Source: an uncultured Eubacteriales bacterium
Lineage (GTDB): Bacteria > Bacillota > Clostridia > Oscillospirales > CAG-382
NCBI GenBank assembly: GCA_934502885.1
Contig: CAKSUT010000015.1
Coordinates: forward strand, 1 to 60,067
Reading direction: 5' to 3'
DNA: 60,067 nucleotides
Shown: piece by piece, positions 5,481 to 13,454 of the stretch
Layout of the letters: each line of letters starts with the position of its first letter
How positions within the stretch are numbered: the first letter of the stretch is position 1
Program-made: the position numbers and the translations under genes
The notes under the pieces: model-generated
Databases searched by the model: none
Told to the model about the DNA's origin: nothing
The model's input: the letters and a program-made list of their open reading frames with translations, nothing else

Positions 5481-5804
5481 TTGGATACTTTGAACAAGAT
5501 AACCGAACTGTTGGCATTGCAGGGGAAAAGGCAAAAGGATTTAACCGATTTTCTCGGCGTAAATAAAAACGCCTATTCGCTGTGGAAAAGTGGTAAAACT
5601 ACATCTTATAATAGATACATCCCACAAATAGCGGATTTTTTCGGCGTATCCCCTGAATACCTGTTGGGCAAGTCCGATGATGTCGGCACTTCCGCCGCCG
5701 AAGATGTCACCGCCGCCGAACTGCTTAACATTTATAATAAGCTTTCAGCGGTCAACAGGGCTAAACTGTTGGTTTATGCGGACAGCTTACTCTCGGGAAA
5801 GTGA
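5481..5804 (+). CDS. XRE-family repressor (HTH-6), TTG start
   Basis: A 107-residue protein; TTG start with GAGGTG ending 5 bases upstream. Helix-turn-helix KDLTDFLGVNKNAYSLWKSGK... IADFFGVSPEYLLGKSDDV. Tail ELLNIYNKLSAVNRAKLLVYAD. Divergent from B4-A4 and immediately convergent with peptide A6: its stop at 5802-5804 abuts the A6 stop at 5805-5807. Confidence 0.85.
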   Translation: MDTLNKITELLALQGKRQKDLTDFLGVNKNAYSLWKSGKTTSYNRYIPQIADFFGVSPEYLLGKSDDVGTSAAEDVTAAELLNIYNKLSAVNRAKLLVYADSLLSGK

Positions 5805-5897
5805 TTACTTGCGCCGTAGCTCTTCGATTCTGTCGCAGAGCCGTGAGAGACGGAGCGCGACGAAGAGTATAAAAATCTGCTGTATTATTTCCTGCAT
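5805..5897 (-). CDS. Membrane micropeptide A6 (30 aa)
   Basis: MQEIIQQIFILFVALRLSRL followed by a charged tail ending RIEELRRK. AAGGAGGTGAACG before the ATG gives a strong ribosome site. Same position as the A peptides but a different sequence family, related to the shortened peptide at 4474-4539. One predicted membrane helix. Confidence 0.6.
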   Translation of the reverse strand: MQEIIQQIFILFVALRLSRLCDRIEELRRK

Positions 5898-5914
5898 TGT
5901 TTTCGTTCACCTCC

Positions 5915-6016
5915 TTGACAAAGGTTTCAAGGTATGATATACTTGACATGGGCGCAGACGGTTCGAGAGTCCACGCCCACCGCTTTAGCAAAGTTTACTT
6001 GTTATTATGTAAACTG
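5915..6016 (+). ncRNA. Antisense RNA with its promoter, cassette 6
   Basis: Promoter TTGACA (5915-5920), 17 bases, TATACT (5938-5943). Hairpin 1 is TGGGCG/CGCCCA (5949-5979) and hairpin 2 AGTTTAC/GTAAACT (5992-6015). Sequences differ completely from the other cassettes but the promoter and the two-hairpin plan are kept. Confidence 0.6.
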
Positions 6017-6065
6017 CCAAGGCGACGAGAAGTTCACGGAGAAAGTCAACCGCGAAAGTATTCAT
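5985..6065 (-). CDS. Putative B-type micropeptide (26 aa) at the IS-damaged end
   Basis: ATG at 6063-6065, 26 residues with a hydrophobic helix (LRELLVALAVYIITSKLC), starting 87 bases before A6 as expected for a B peptide. The upstream ribosome site is weak (GGAG 3-5 bases before ATG). The usual promoter and leader hairpin are missing because an IS remnant begins right there, so the gene is probably cut off from its control region. Confidence 0.4.
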   Translation of the reverse strand: MNTFAVDFLRELLVALAVYIITSKLC

Positions 6066-6069
6066 GTTC

Positions 6070-6262
6070 TCCGTGTTCCGCTCTGCTGTTCGGTGTGGGC
6101 ATTTGGGTGCGGCGAGTGCGGACGATGAGACTTGGGCATAAGTGATTCTTTTGTTCCGTTGTACGCCTTATTCCACCTCATCAGAGAGGCTTTTGAAACC
6201 TTATATTTTCTGCAAACGTATGAAATATCCCGTGTTTGGCGATATAGTTGCACCGGATGCCT
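6070..6262 (-). pseudogene. Transposase N-terminal remnant (helix-turn-helix, IS3/IS481 type)
   Basis: In the minus-strand frame from 6289 to 6062 the stretch VQLYRQTRDISYVCRKYKVS, then SKASLMRWNKAYNGTKESLM and RPHSPHPNAHT, matches the N-terminal helix-turn-helix and linker of DDE transposases of the IS3/IS481 group. The catalytic core is absent and both ends run into unrelated sequence. It separates the last micropeptide cassette from the broken RNHCP gene. Confidence 0.6.
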
Positions 6263-6425
6263 CCCCGACCCTAAAAAGGGGTTTGTCATTATTCACAAAT
6301 GCCGCAAATGCGGGGAAATACGCCGCAACAAAGCTGCGCTTGCGTCGGCAAAATCAAAGCTCCCAAAGGAGCAGTACGACGATGAGGACTTTCTGATACG
6401 ACTCACAAGTGCGGATGGAAGATGA
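6262..6425 (+). pseudogene. 5'-truncated RNHCP-domain protein
   Basis: The plus-strand frame ending at 6425 contains KGFVIIHKCRKCGEIRRNKA followed by a DDEDFLIRL end. This corresponds to the second half of RNHCP proteins (Cys-X2-Cys followed by an asparagine and a final acidic D-D). The first half with its own CxxC and NHCP motif is missing, replaced by the IS remnant. No start codon or ribosome site belongs to the conserved part, so this is a broken gene. Confidence 0.45.
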
Positions 6426-6467
6426 TCGGGATAGGAAGATAAAATTTATTTTGAAAAGAGGATAGAT

Positions 6468-7664
6468 ATGTGTTACATTACAGGTCAGACAGAACAAGGA
6501 AACTGTTTACCCGCCGAGCTTCGTGACGGAGTTTTCATATGCCGTCCCGATGTACCGGAAAGAGTGCTGCGGCTTGGAAAAACAAATACATGGCATATGT
6601 GGTGTGCGAAAGCATGCGGAAAAAAGGGTGAACACATAAAAGTAAGGCTTGAATGGCCTCTTTATGACCCTGACCTCGTTTCGGATGAAATTAAAAATAT
6701 GCCGAATTATGAAGCTGAGTGGGAATCGTTTGTGCGCCCGGCGCAGGATGTCATCTTTAAAAGTACCGACCGTATACATTGGGAGCGTGTGTGTGATGTA
6801 AAGCTTGAAGGAAATTCTCTTTATTTTGAAACGGACCTCGCTTCGGAAGAGACTTTTTTTACAGTTACGCTTTATTACACCATGGAAAATTACAAAAACC
6901 TTGTTGACACGGTGCGCGGAAACGAGTATATTAAAACCGAAATTATCGGAACGGATGACGGCGGAGATGACATTTATGCATTTACCGCTTCCGATTTCTC
7001 AGTGCCTGAAAGCGAGAAAATATGCGTTTATTTGCAGGGAGCTCAGCATTGCAGTGAATTTAACGGGGCACACATATGCGATTTCATGCTCCGCTTTTTT
7101 GCCGACGGAAACGCCGAGGCAAAAGCTCTTCTGAAAAAATATGTTTTTCAATTTGTTCCCGTTGTAAGCGTAACAAGCTGGCGGCTTGGTCTTGACGTTC
7201 ACTCCTCGGGAATAAATCCCAACCGCGATTGGATAGAAAAAAAGCTTCCGTCAACAAAAGCCGTTCATCGCTACCTTGATTCTCTCGAAAACAAGCCCTT
7301 GCTTCTTATAGATATACATAGCGGACTTGCAAATTACGGCTGTTGGGAGACATGTCAGGCGTTAAGCATTAACGATGACCTTTCCGAAGAGGAAAAGAGC
7401 GAGATGCGGCGGTTTATAGATATTGTTTACGAAAATTGCGACTTTCTGCCTACGCGGAGATATTGGTCGGGGCTTGTTGACGACAATATGTTCGACGGTT
7501 ATGGACTTGCCTTCGGTCAAACGCATACCATGGAGGTCTCTCATTACGCTATTTATGACCGCGAAGAAAAACGGCATTTCCCCATAAGTCAGACGAGACT
7601 TGAAAAGTACGCCAAACAGCTTGCGTTTGCGATCTATATGTTCTTTGAGGGAAAAACGAAATAA
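6468..7664 (+). CDS. M14-family zinc carboxypeptidase-like protein
   Basis: 398 residues, ribosome site AGAGGAT before the ATG. An N-terminal beta-rich domain (about 1-150) precedes the peptidase fold. M14 metal and catalytic residues are visible: HxxE in GAQHCSEFNGA (about residue 195), the third zinc ligand in LIDIHSG (about 283) and a possible catalytic glutamate in HTMEVSH (about 352). The N-terminal domain and motif setting recall cytosolic carboxypeptidases (M14B). No signal peptide, so likely cytoplasmic. It is followed after 11 bases by the sialidase-like gene, with which it probably forms an operon. Substrate unknown; possibly peptide or amide bonds in host glycoconjugate breakdown, which is inference from the neighbour. 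Confidence 0.75.
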   Translation: MCYITGQTEQGNCLPAELRDGVFICRPDVPERVLRLGKTNTWHMWCAKACGKKGEHIKVRLEWPLYDPDLVSDEIKNMPNYEAEWESFVRPAQDVIFKSTDRIHWERVCDVKLEGNSLYFETDLASEETFFTVTLYYTMENYKNLVDTVRGNEYIKTEIIGTDDGGDDIYAFTASDFSVPESEKICVYLQGAQHCSEFNGAHICDFMLRFFADGNAEAKALLKKYVFQFVPVVSVTSWRLGLDVHSSGINPNRDWIEKKLPSTKAVHRYLDSLENKPLLLIDIHSGLANYGCWETCQALSINDDLSEEEKSEMRRFIDIVYENCDFLPTRRYWSGLVDDNMFDGYGLAFGQTHTMEVSHYAIYDREEKRHFPISQTRLEKYAKQLAFAIYMFFEGKTK

Positions 7665-7675
7665 GGAGTGAGCAT

Positions 7676-8869
7676 ATGAAGAAAAAGTTTTTTGACAGCA
7701 AGTTTTCCGATGACAAGGATTGTTCTCTTTTACCGCCGAAGATCTATGTCGGGGATGAGACAAACAATGATTTTTTTTGCCGTGACAAGCGTCGCTGGCA
7801 AAGCGGGCCGTGTGTGACAAAGACCCGAGGCGGCAGGCTTTTCTGTACCTTTAGCGGAGATAATTCCGATGTCGGCGACGAAAGCCCGAACAACTACAAC
7901 ACTCTTATGTACAGTGACGATGACGGAAAAACATGGAAGGAAAACGTACTTATTATCGATCATGAATACTCGGTGCGAATACACGGACCTATAGTATTTA
8001 CTGCTCCGAACGGCGTTCTCTTTTTGTTTTGGGCGCAATCGTATATTTATTGGGACTCTCGGGGCGGTGTTTGGTGCATGGAATGTAAAGATCCCGATGC
8101 TGATGTTCTTTCGTGGAGCGAGCCGAGACGGATCTGCCATGGCGTTCTTGCTTGCCCTCCGTGTGTGACCTCGAAAGGTGAGATCCTCTTGCCTGTGTCG
8201 ATATGGAAGAATATTACGCGCCATGCGTTTAATCATTTTCCTGAGCTTGAATACAGCTGTGTATACGCTTCTTCCGACGGCGGCAAAAGCTTTGAGCTTC
8301 GCGGAAAAGCAGACGATCCCGACACGACGTTCGATGAAAATGCGATAGTCGAGACAAACGATGGACGGCTTTTGATGATAACCCGCGACACTGCGGCAAT
8401 ATCCATATGCGGCTCTGAAGATTTCGGACGCACGTGGACAAAGCCCGAAAAACTCATGGATCATACCTCGTCAAGAAGCTTTTTGTCTCGTTTTCCGAGC
8501 GGAAATATTCTGCTTGTGACAAACGACCCTGCGGGAATAAGAGCGGATCGGAAGCAAGAGGAGAACAGGGTCATGATGACCGCGTTCCTTTCATGTGACG
8601 GTGGCAAAAGCTTTCCGCACAAGCTTCTTCTCAAAGAAGAGGGCAACGTGTCATATCCCGCCGGAGTTGTGACGGACGACGGAGTGGCTTACGTCACTTT
8701 TGACCGTAATCGTTACACCGACGGAGAGATATATATGTCAAGATTTTCCGAAGAAGATATACTTGCGGGAAAGATTATTGCCGATGGCTCGTATTCCGCG
8801 CGGCTTCTTATCAAAGCGGATAAGCTTCACGGCAAGCACAAGATCTTTGAGGACGGAAGCACATATTGA
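7676..8869 (+). CDS. BNR/Asp-box sialidase-family protein
   Basis: 397 residues, GGAGTGAGC before the ATG. A six-bladed-propeller sialidase-type protein. Four Asp-boxes are visible: SDDDGKTW (about 80), SSDGGKSF (about 200), SEDFGRTW (about 245) and SCDGGKSF (about 305). The arginine in VRIHGPI and the FDENAIVETNDGRLLMITR region are typical of exo-alpha-sialidase-like hydrolases. No signal peptide is visible, so the substrate is probably an imported oligosaccharide or a small glycoside. Second gene of the pair with the M14 peptidase; a strong terminator follows at 8879. Enzyme specificity (sialic acid or another acid sugar) cannot be settled here. Confidence 0.8.
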   Translation: MKKKFFDSKFSDDKDCSLLPPKIYVGDETNNDFFCRDKRRWQSGPCVTKTRGGRLFCTFSGDNSDVGDESPNNYNTLMYSDDDGKTWKENVLIIDHEYSVRIHGPIVFTAPNGVLFLFWAQSYIYWDSRGGVWCMECKDPDADVLSWSEPRRICHGVLACPPCVTSKGEILLPVSIWKNITRHAFNHFPELEYSCVYASSDGGKSFELRGKADDPDTTFDENAIVETNDGRLLMITRDTAAISICGSEDFGRTWTKPEKLMDHTSSRSFLSRFPSGNILLVTNDPAGIRADRKQEENRVMMTAFLSCDGGKSFPHKLLLKEEGNVSYPAGVVTDDGVAYVTFDRNRYTDGEIYMSRFSEEDILAGKIIADGSYSARLLIKADKLHGKHKIFEDGSTY

Positions 8870-8878
8870 TCACGTAAA

Positions 8879-8920
8879 GAAAGCCCGACGAAGAAAATCA
8901 TTCTTCGTCGGGCTTTGCTG
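8879..8920. terminator. Strong hairpin terminator
   Basis: Perfect 16-bp stem AAAGCCCGACGAAGAA/TTCTTCGTCGGGCTTT with a 5-base loop, then TGCTGTT. It ends the M14-sialidase operon. Confidence 0.85.
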
Positions 8921-9012
8921 TTATTTGTTTCAATAGCGGTAGCGGTAAGCTCCGCACACATTTTGCGCGGTCTGAACTTCTTTCTTATCGGAAAGCCTTT
9001 CAAGACACGAGA

Positions 9013-9370
9013 TCAATTTTTATTTTCCTGCGCGTCCTTGCAGATGGCTTCCCAGAGACCGTTGAGATATACCGCGCCTAAAGCTCTGTCAAAAAGTCCG
9101 TAGCCAGGTCTGCCGGTTTCGCCCCAAATCATTCTTCCGTGGTCGGGTCTGATGTAACCGTCAAGGTTTATATCGTGAAGAGCCTTCATTATGCCATAAA
9201 TATCGAGCGAACCGCATTCTGTCTTGTGCGCTGTTTCGTTGAAGCCTCTCTCGCCGACAAACTTTATGTTTCTTACGTGCATAAAATGAATTCTTCCTTC
9301 ACTGCCGAAACGGCGTATCATCGCGGGAAGGTCGTTCGAATGCGCCGTTCTTCCGCTGTTATCGCCCGCC
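9013..9370 (-). pseudogene. uxuA: 3' fragment of mannonate dehydratase
   Basis: The minus-strand frame ending at 9013 contains NDLPAMIRRFG, GRIHFMHVRNIKF, DIYGIMKALHDI, GYIRPDHGRMIWGE and GRPGYGLFDRALGAVYLNGL, the C-terminal third of UxuA (D-mannonate to 2-keto-3-deoxygluconate). Upstream of about 9370 the similarity stops and the sequence belongs, on the other strand, to a phage head gene. The gene was thus cut by the prophage-derived segment. The open frame running on to 10179 is only a shadow of the phage gene. Confidence 0.75.
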
Positions 9371-9439
9371 AAAACCTTATTTTCCGCCCCACTGACAGGC
9401 TTTGCGCTTGTGGGTGTAACATTGTTCACCGCCGCATTT

Positions 9440-10665
9440 GAAACGGCTCTGTCGTCCCCTCTGATGTTTGCAAAAGCACTCACATACGGTTTCACCGTCT
9501 CGCTCTGAACCTCAAGAACACGCTCACCGACAGCCTCATCCGAGGCAAGAGTGCAGCCGAGACCGCTTCGGCACTCGCAAAGCAGACCGACGTTTCCTTC
9601 CGTTCGGCGGCAAGGCTTGTGAGAACAGAGACGAACAGATTCCACAACGAGGGCGCAATGAGGGCGTACTCCGAGGCAGGGATTGAGTATTACGAGTTTG
9701 TCGTGACGCACGACGTGAGAACCTGCGACGAATGCGCCGCTCTCGACGGAAAACGCTTCAGACTCGACGAAAAAGAGCCGGGAGTGAACTTCCCTCCGCT
9801 TCACCCGAACGACAGATGCACGACCGTCGCATATGACCCGGACTGGGACGACGGAAAGGCGAAGAAGGAGCTTGAGGGGGGATATGAAGAGTGGAAACGC
9901 AGAAGAGAAGAAGAAAACGGTGCCGGATGGGTTGACAAACAGAGAAAGAAAGAGTATAATAAAACTGCGGATAAGGAGCAGTACGAGAAGTACAAAGAAG
10001 TCCTCGGTGACAGTATCCCCGATAGTCTTGATGAATTCAAATGGATTAAGGAAAACGCTCCCGACCGATGGTCGCAGCTTAAGTATAACTACCGTACAGT
10101 CAATCGATATGAAACGGACGGTACGGTTTCGGTTGAAAAGGTAATAAAACTCGACAATGCCGCATGGTATACAAAGCAAACGGGAATTGACCTTTCAAAG
10201 GTTTCCGGCAAAGATAAACGAAAAGCAAAGAAGTTTTCCAAAAGCGGAAATGCGGCGGTAATGGAGCTTGACGGGCAGATATATTTTTCACACAGCAGCT
10301 TTGAATATGGAGACGACGCATGTACAAGAGCGTATTCCGGCAAGTATCCGATTGTCGGTGTTTCCAAGAACCGTATATTTGAAGTGTTCCGCACCGAAAA
10401 GAACTTTGAAGTTGAGCGTGAATACGATACCGAGGCAAAATTCTTAGAGTTTGTTGCAAAACAAAAATCTCCGCAGGACAAGTTTGAGGTAACGATTCTT
10501 TCCGAAAAGCACATCTGCGAAAGCTGTCAAGGCGTCGTTAGACAATTTAAAGAAAAATACCCGAACGCAACCGTCAATATCGTATCCGGCAAAAGAGGCT
10601 ATAATAACGATGCAGACGGCGGGAAAACATGGAAGCACAGAAAGAAGGTTAAAACCAATGCTTAA
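9440..10665 (+). CDS. Phage minor head protein (Mu F-like) fused to a C-terminal deaminase-type toxin domain, 5' truncated
   Basis: The frame is open from about 9440. LKNTLTDSLIRGKSAAETAS, SAARLVRTETNRFHN, and YYEFVVTHDVRTCDECAALDGKRF... FPPLHPNDRCT are the Mu F/SPP1 gp7-type minor capsid domain. The first usable start is GTG 9619, so the N-terminus is missing. After a lysine/glutamate-rich linker comes a separate domain with YDTEAKFLEFVAKQ and ILSEKHICESCQGVVRQF. A D-x-E followed by C-x2-C is the layout of toxin deaminases (BURPS668_1122-like family). Phage head proteins carrying polymorphic-toxin domains are known. The toxin part ends in a basic tail and overlaps the next gene by 8 bases, which suggests a toxin-immunity pair. 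Deaminase assignment is by motif only. Confidence 0.6.
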
Positions 10666-11059
10666 ACACATCGCGGCAGACTGCTATGATGAAGTGAGAT
10701 ACGAGGAAAGTGTAGCGTTTTACAACAAGGAATATGACAGTGTAAGTGAGGTAATACACAAAAAAGCCGACAGAGTCGTGGTAGGTACCCTTATGACATT
10801 TTTCTCGGATGATTTCGATAGGGGAACCATGGAGAAATTCATCATGCTCGTTTCCGGAATGCTGTGGGCAATGGATCATGGCGGCATAGATGATGACGAC
10901 CCTGAAGACCTTGCATACAATGTTTGGGACGTACTCAAGGATTTTTCGACAGGAGATTACGACGATTTATTCACGCCGGAGGATCTTGTTCTCGTCAAAA
11001 GGGACATCAAAAGGATATATGACTATTTCGATGAACATCCTTCACTCAAAGGTGACTGA
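10658..11059 (+). CDS. Probable immunity protein for the phage-borne toxin domain
   Basis: 133 residues, strongly acidic (e.g. HGGIDDDDPEDLAYNVWDVL), no signal peptide or membrane segment. The ATG overlaps the stop of the toxin fusion gene (AATGCTTAA) and GAAGG lies upstream, so translation is coupled. A small acidic protein directly after a polymorphic toxin domain is the standard position of an immunity gene. I do not recognise a named immunity family. Confidence 0.55.
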   Translation: MLKHIAADCYDEVRYEESVAFYNKEYDSVSEVIHKKADRVVVGTLMTFFSDDFDRGTMEKFIMLVSGMLWAMDHGGIDDDDPEDLAYNVWDVLKDFSTGDYDDLFTPEDLVLVKRDIKRIYDYFDEHPSLKGD

Positions 11060-11062
11060 CCA

Positions 11063-11434
11063 ATGAAAACTCTCATCGAAACAATAGACGGCATATCGTG
11101 CGGCATATACGCCGTATCGCACCACGAGCGCATAAAGGTCACGAGCGGCGTTCCGAAAATCGAGATATACGAGGAATGCACCGAGCTTTGCAAGGGCGTT
11201 CGGTATTGTTGGAACAGCTTCTCTGTCAAGGTGTGTCCGGGGGACGTGGCGATTGACGACAGGCTTCGGGGACTCTCGGCGTTTGAGCTTTGCATGGAGC
11301 TTTGCCGAGGCGACGGCTGTACTGTGCCGTTCGACTTGTACGGCGTGACGTCGGCGGAGCTGACTCCCGAAGAGTGGGTATTCAATATCACGGACGCACA
11401 GGCGGTCAAAAGACTGCGGCAGTGTGAAGCGTAA
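11063..11434 (+). CDS. Unknown prophage-remnant protein
   Basis: 123 residues starting MKTLIETIDGISCGIYAVSH, three bases after the immunity gene; AAAGGTG precedes the ATG by about 8 bases. Cysteine-rich in the middle (EECTELCKGVRYCW, ELCMELCRGDGC). I do not recognise the family. Its place between head protein and scaffold remnants suggests a phage gene. It ends before a terminator at 11458. Confidence 0.5.
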   Translation: MKTLIETIDGISCGIYAVSHHERIKVTSGVPKIEIYEECTELCKGVRYCWNSFSVKVCPGDVAIDDRLRGLSAFELCMELCRGDGCTVPFDLYGVTSAELTPEEWVFNITDAQAVKRLRQCEA

Positions 11435-11457
11435 AAAGCAAAAATATGTTGTTGAAG

Positions 11458-11487
11458 GCATCGTACCGAAAGGTCCGGTGCTTTTTT
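11458..11487 (+). terminator. Terminator in prophage remnant
   Basis: GCATCG/CGGTGC stem (one T-G pair) followed by six T. Confidence 0.7.
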
Positions 11488-11574
11488 CATACAAAAATCC
11501 GTCCGCCGGACGTAAACGGCAATCCTCACGGGGAGCGACCCCGACAACAAGCGTAGAGGAAGAAAGGACTCAGC

Positions 11575-11648
11575 ATGAAAAGAGAATTTCTGAAAGGTTT
11601 GGAGCTTGCGGACGAAGTCATAGACAAGATAATGACGGAGTACGGCAA
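11575..11648 (+). pseudogene. N-terminal fragment of a phage scaffold protein
   Basis: ATG with a GAAAGGA ribosome site, then MKREFLKGLELADEVIDKIM and a few more codons, the conserved start of gp20-type phage scaffolding proteins. After about 25 codons the frame enters the terminator of spoIVA. The prophage fragment ends here. Confidence 0.55.
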
Positions 11649-11678
11649 AAGCACAGAGCTTCCCCACTCTGTGCTTCC
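11649..11678 (-). terminator. Terminator of spoIVA
   Basis: AAGCACAGAG/CTCTGTGCTT stem followed by TTTTG on the minus strand, directly after the spoIVA stop. Confidence 0.75.
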
Positions 11679-11684
11679 CTTTAT

Positions 11685-13163
11685 TTACAGCAAAATGCAG
11701 ATAAGTCCGCCGCTTCCCTCGTTTATGATGCGTCCGAGAGTTTCGGCAAGTTTCATTCTCGCCTCCTCCGGCATATGCGCAAGCTTTGCGTTGAGTCCCT
11801 CGTTGACAAGCTCGTGGAGCGACTTTCCGAACATATTCGACTCCCATATTTTCGTCGGGTCCTCTTCAAATTCCTTGAGCAAAAACTTCACCATGTCCTC
11901 AGACTGCTTCTCGCTTCCGACTATCGGACTTACCTCCGTCTCGATATTCGCCTTTATCATGTGTATCGACGGCGCGGAGGCACGGAGCTTGACACCGTAA
12001 CCGCCGTTCTGCTTGACTATCTCCGGTTCTTCAAGTGTCAGGTCTTCGACCGACGGCGTCACTATTCCGTAGCCCGTCGCATTTACCTGCTGTATCGCCT
12101 GAGATATGCGGTCATACTCCTTCTTCATCCTTGAAAGCTCACTCATTATGCCTATAAGCGACTCCTCGCCGTCAAGCACAAAGCCCGTTTCCTCGCCGAG
12201 AACCTTGTAAAAGAGCTTTTCCGGCGTGTTTACCGAAAGGTGACAGCTTCCTGTCGCAAGGTCGGTGTACTTCGGCGTGACTGTAATTCCGAAGTCGTTT
12301 TCGCCTATCGCGCTGAACACACTTTTCACTTCACCGACCTTTTCCACAGTTTCCGCGCTCTTCAAAAGTCTGTCGTAGAGCTGTTTTTTGAGCGGATGCG
12401 TGTCCTCGAGAGAGTCTATCCACTTCGGAATTTCTATCGCTATTTCACTTATCGGGAACTCCGTCAGCACAAGCTCGAGTATCTTCTTTATGTCGGTCGC
12501 GTCAAGCTCGGTGCAGTTGACAAGCGCCACCGGCACGCCGTACTCGTCCTCAAGAGACAGCGCAAGGTTTACCGCCTCTTCTGTCGCCGGCTTTGCGGAA
12601 TTGAGCACTATCACAAACGGTTTGTCAATCGCTTTCAGCTCGCTCACGACACGCTTTTCGGCGGCAACGTAGCTCTCTCTCGGAAGCTCGCCTATCGTGC
12701 CGTCGGTCGTCACGAGAACTCCGATATTTGAATGCTCCGAGATTACCTTTTTCGTCCCGATTTCGGCGGCTCTGTCAAACGGCATTGCCTCCTCCGACCA
12801 CGGCGTCAGCACCATTCTCGGCTTGCCGTCCTCCGTCACTCCCATTGCTCCCGGGACGACGTACCCAACGCAGTCTATCATCTTTACGTTGAAATGCGCA
12901 TTTCCGTCAAGGTTCACCGTGACCGCCTCGTCGGGGATAAATTTCGGTTCTGTCGTCATGACGGTTTTTCCGGCGGCGCTCTGCGGCATTTCGTCGGTTG
13001 CGCGCTGCTTTGCACCCTCGGATTCTATATTCGGAAGCACAAGAGTCTCCATGAACCTTTTAATAAAGGTAGACTTGCCGGTTCTCACGGGCCCCACAAC
13101 TCCTATGTATACGTCCCCTCCCGAACGTGTCGCGATGTCCTCGTAAATGTTGTACTCGTTCAT
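11685..13163 (-). CDS. spoIVA: Stage IV sporulation protein A, spore-coat ATPase
   Basis: 492 residues, the same length as the Bacillus protein. Walker A GVVGPVRTGKST near residue 24-35, then VLPNIES, DEMPQSAAGKTVMTTEPKF, DCVGYVVPGA, and EIGTKKVISEHS are SpoIVA hallmarks; the end RIINEGSGG followed by hydrophobic residues is the conserved membrane-surface anchoring tail. It polymerises on the forespore surface, with ATP hydrolysis, as the base of the coat. ATG 13163 is preferred over the one at 13175, because AAAGGA lies 12 bases before the former and touches the latter. The presence of this gene marks the host as an endospore former. It stands alone next to prophage debris. Confidence 0.97.
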   Translation of the reverse strand: MNEYNIYEDIATRSGGDVYIGVVGPVRTGKSTFIKRFMETLVLPNIESEGAKQRATDEMPQSAAGKTVMTTEPKFIPDEAVTVNLDGNAHFNVKMIDCVGYVVPGAMGVTEDGKPRMVLTPWSEEAMPFDRAAEIGTKKVISEHSNIGVLVTTDGTIGELPRESYVAAEKRVVSELKAIDKPFVIVLNSAKPATEEAVNLALSLEDEYGVPVALVNCTELDATDIKKILELVLTEFPISEIAIEIPKWIDSLEDTHPLKKQLYDRLLKSAETVEKVGEVKSVFSAIGENDFGITVTPKYTDLATGSCHLSVNTPEKLFYKVLGEETGFVLDGEESLIGIMSELSRMKKEYDRISQAIQQVNATGYGIVTPSVEDLTLEEPEIVKQNGGYGVKLRASAPSIHMIKANIETEVSPIVGSEKQSEDMVKFLLKEFEEDPTKIWESNMFGKSLHELVNEGLNAKLAHMPEEARMKLAETLGRIINEGSGGLICILL

Positions 13164-13379
13164 TGATATAACCATTCCTTTCTTCGGATCTCGGCGATCC
13201 CGCTTTTATGCGAAGCTCCGCAATACCTCCGATTCCGTCCGCTTGTTGTTAAATTTGTATATGAATATGCCGGCGGCGTCGGAATTATTACAAACGCCGA
13301 AAAACACTTTTTGCGACATTTTTCACACCGCACAAGCTGTATAATGTTTCCGTCAAATGTAAAGCTTTTGTGCAACTTC

Positions 13380-13408
13380 TTGATTTTTTCCGCAGTCGGT
13401 GGTATACT
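13380..13408 (+). promoter_or_regulatory. Promoter of the pseudouridine synthase gene
   Basis: TTGATT (13380-13385), 17 bases, TATACT (13403-13408), about 46 bases before the coding region. Confidence 0.65.
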
Positions 13409-13454
13409 TATTACGACGATGTGTGTTTGCACGAACGAATGAGAGGTTTTTAAA

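Noticed and set aside
9013..10179. 388-codon minus-strand frame including uxuA end
   Set aside because: Only the part below about 9370 is UxuA. The rest is the complement of the phage head/toxin gene with no family resemblance.
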